Shown here in pieces: positions 62,720 to 64,000 of a stretch of DNA of 64,000 nucleotides. Position 1 is the stretch's first letter; each line of letters begins with the position of its first letter. A program made the position numbers and the translations under genes. Below the pieces are notes generated by a model. That model saw only the letters and a program-made list of their open reading frames with translations. It was not told the DNA's origin and made no database searches. Source of the stretch: Aporophyla lueneburgensis (Eukaryota; Arthropoda; Insecta; Lepidoptera; Noctuidae); contig OW028761.1 of assembly GCA_932294355.1 (NCBI GenBank), forward strand, positions 3,038,001 to 3,102,000, in the 5' to 3' direction.

Positions 62720-64000
62720 AATAAAACAAACGAACATCATTAGAATGAGAAAAAAATATATCATCACAGCAGAAGTAGTTGATGTGAGTGGTACACCCAC
62801 ATTTTGCGTCCCATGTAATAGGGAGCGAGCCTATTGCTATCAAACAAGCACAACTCCAGACTCCGGGCTGCTACTGAGAAATTCCAGAATTGGAATAACC
62901 CATTAACACTCTGCCTGACCCGGAAATGAACCCAGGCTCACGGATTTGTTCGAAAGAGACATCGTGGCCCTGGCACATGGGCAACTGACAGAACACGGGT
63001 GGGTTTTAGTCAGTAAAAGTCTGACACGACCTCCCGCTTTCCCAACCAGACAAAAAAGTTGTGGCGCTTGAGACCACGGACTAAATTGACAGTTACATAT
63101 TTAAGTCTAGTAAGTAGAGAAATATAACAACACGAGAATCAATCAATCAAATATAAAATGCCGCATGCATCGTTCTATGAATATCCGGCGAAAACCGGCC
63201 GAAATCGGATACAACCGGATAGAAGCGGATTGCGCCGGAATAAACCGGAACAATGCAAATGGCATACCATGTAGAGATTTAGTTGCGTTGCTCTTTGTGT
63301 GAGAGTATATATTTTTGTTGGGTAACTGTGAACTGTGATCTGGGATTATCAAGTTCTTTGGGCTAAGTACCTATGCATGACAAAAATATGATTTTTGCTT
63401 AAGAGGACACGCGGTCACGTGGTCGTTGGTGTTCATTCCGAATTAATGTATTTCTCTGTTTGCTCCCAGATATTTTTAAACGACTTAATATTGCATAGTA
63501 TCTACGAATCATTAGTATGCAACATGCAACTCGGTCCATCTAAGTTCGGAACATGGGCACGAAGTTTACTCATCTCAGACTACAATCTAGATATAACATA
63601 AGCATTACGTTTCCTATGTAGATACTATGTTTAGAACTAAGTTCCTGCTGAAGAACTATGCCAGTTTCAGTGCAGGTCTTAGAAAACTTATAATAAAAAT
63701 TGGCCTAGGTTGTGCCGTGTGATGCCGGACGTAAAGAATAGCGCCATCCCATCCCACTCGTAGAAGGCGACTAAGGGACTTACTTGAAAATGGACAGCAG
63801 CGTTCTCTATGCATTTTACCACCATACTGCGATCGCCAACCCGTCTGCCAAGCGTGGCGATTAAGGCAAACACCTCCAAATTAGGGGAGGCTTATGTCCA
63901 GCAGTGGACGTCTTTCGCCTGAAATGATGATGATGATGATCGTTTGCATGTTTGGATGTTTGTTACTCAATTACGCAAAAACGGCTGAAAGGATTTAGAC
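62720..64000. other. Upstream Fas3 intron with LINE and SINE fragments
   Basis: About 62,935-63,058 is a plus-strand R1-type 3' end (GATTTGTTCGAAAGAGACATCG ... GTCTGACACGACCTCCCGC). About 63,175-63,250 repeats the motifs ATCCGG/ACCGG, probably a decayed hAT MITE end. About 63,715-63,940 is an RTE-tailed SINE ending GATGATGATGATGAT. No signal-peptide exon was found. Confidence 0.55.

Noticed and set aside
63143..63352. Signal-peptide exon of Fas3 upstream of 62,714
   Set aside because: The only minus-strand frame here is built of CCGG-type repeat motifs and has no hydrophobic leader or matching splice donor.

Overview
This window looks like a lepidopteran (moth or butterfly) nuclear genome. 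It is AT-rich, intron-rich and crowded with repeats typical of that order: mag-type and CsRn1-type LTR elements, R1-, I- and RTE-type LINE fragments, tRNA-derived SINEs and hAT MITEs. There is no sign of bacterial gene organisation.

The only clear host gene is on the minus strand and runs from about 62.7 kb down to 16.5 kb. Its exons read as fasciclin 3 (Fas3), an immunoglobulin-domain homophilic adhesion protein. I could join twelve exons by splice sites and reading phase. Seven extracellular exons (62,714 to 46,075) are followed by a transmembrane exon (42,784-42,671). The gene then takes one of two alternative cytoplasmic tails: a single exon at 40,449-40,286 ending in the PDZ-type C-terminus DTAV, or a chain of a 37-nt micro-exon (31,924-31,888), a 139-nt exon (28,460-28,322) and a terminal exon (16,675-16,529) carrying a VVYAEL tyrosine motif. 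The signal-peptide exon must lie beyond 64 kb.

The rest is mobile DNA, much of it nested. 2.07-13.10 kb is one CsRn1-clade (Kabuki-like) gypsy retrotransposon on the minus strand, with near-identical 224-bp LTRs and a tRNA-Trp primer site. It is split inside pol by a 5.6-kb hAT-type DNA element with an 8-bp target duplication. A second hAT-like element sits inside that, and a LINE fragment sits inside the second. 19.57-23.02 kb is a complete Transib (RAG1-like) transposon: CACAGTG ends, 5-bp target duplication, 325-bp inverted repeats, and one intact 709-codon transposase retaining the D, D, E and zinc residues seen in RAG1. It lies beside a THAP-type first exon, between two parts of an I-superfamily LINE (18.3-27.5 kb). 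58.01-62.58 kb is a complete mag-clade gypsy element with identical 130-bp LTRs and one intact 1,400-codon gag-pol frame; it looks very young.

The remaining intronic sequence holds about eleven 5'-truncated R1-clade LINE ends, six SINE copies with RTE-like tails, hAT and Harbinger MITEs, long hairpins and a 25-unit pentanucleotide array. Five of the Fas3 exons have a transposable element within about 40 bp of their 5' splice site. Boundaries of repeats without target duplications are approximate, and family names rest on motif recognition rather than database searches.
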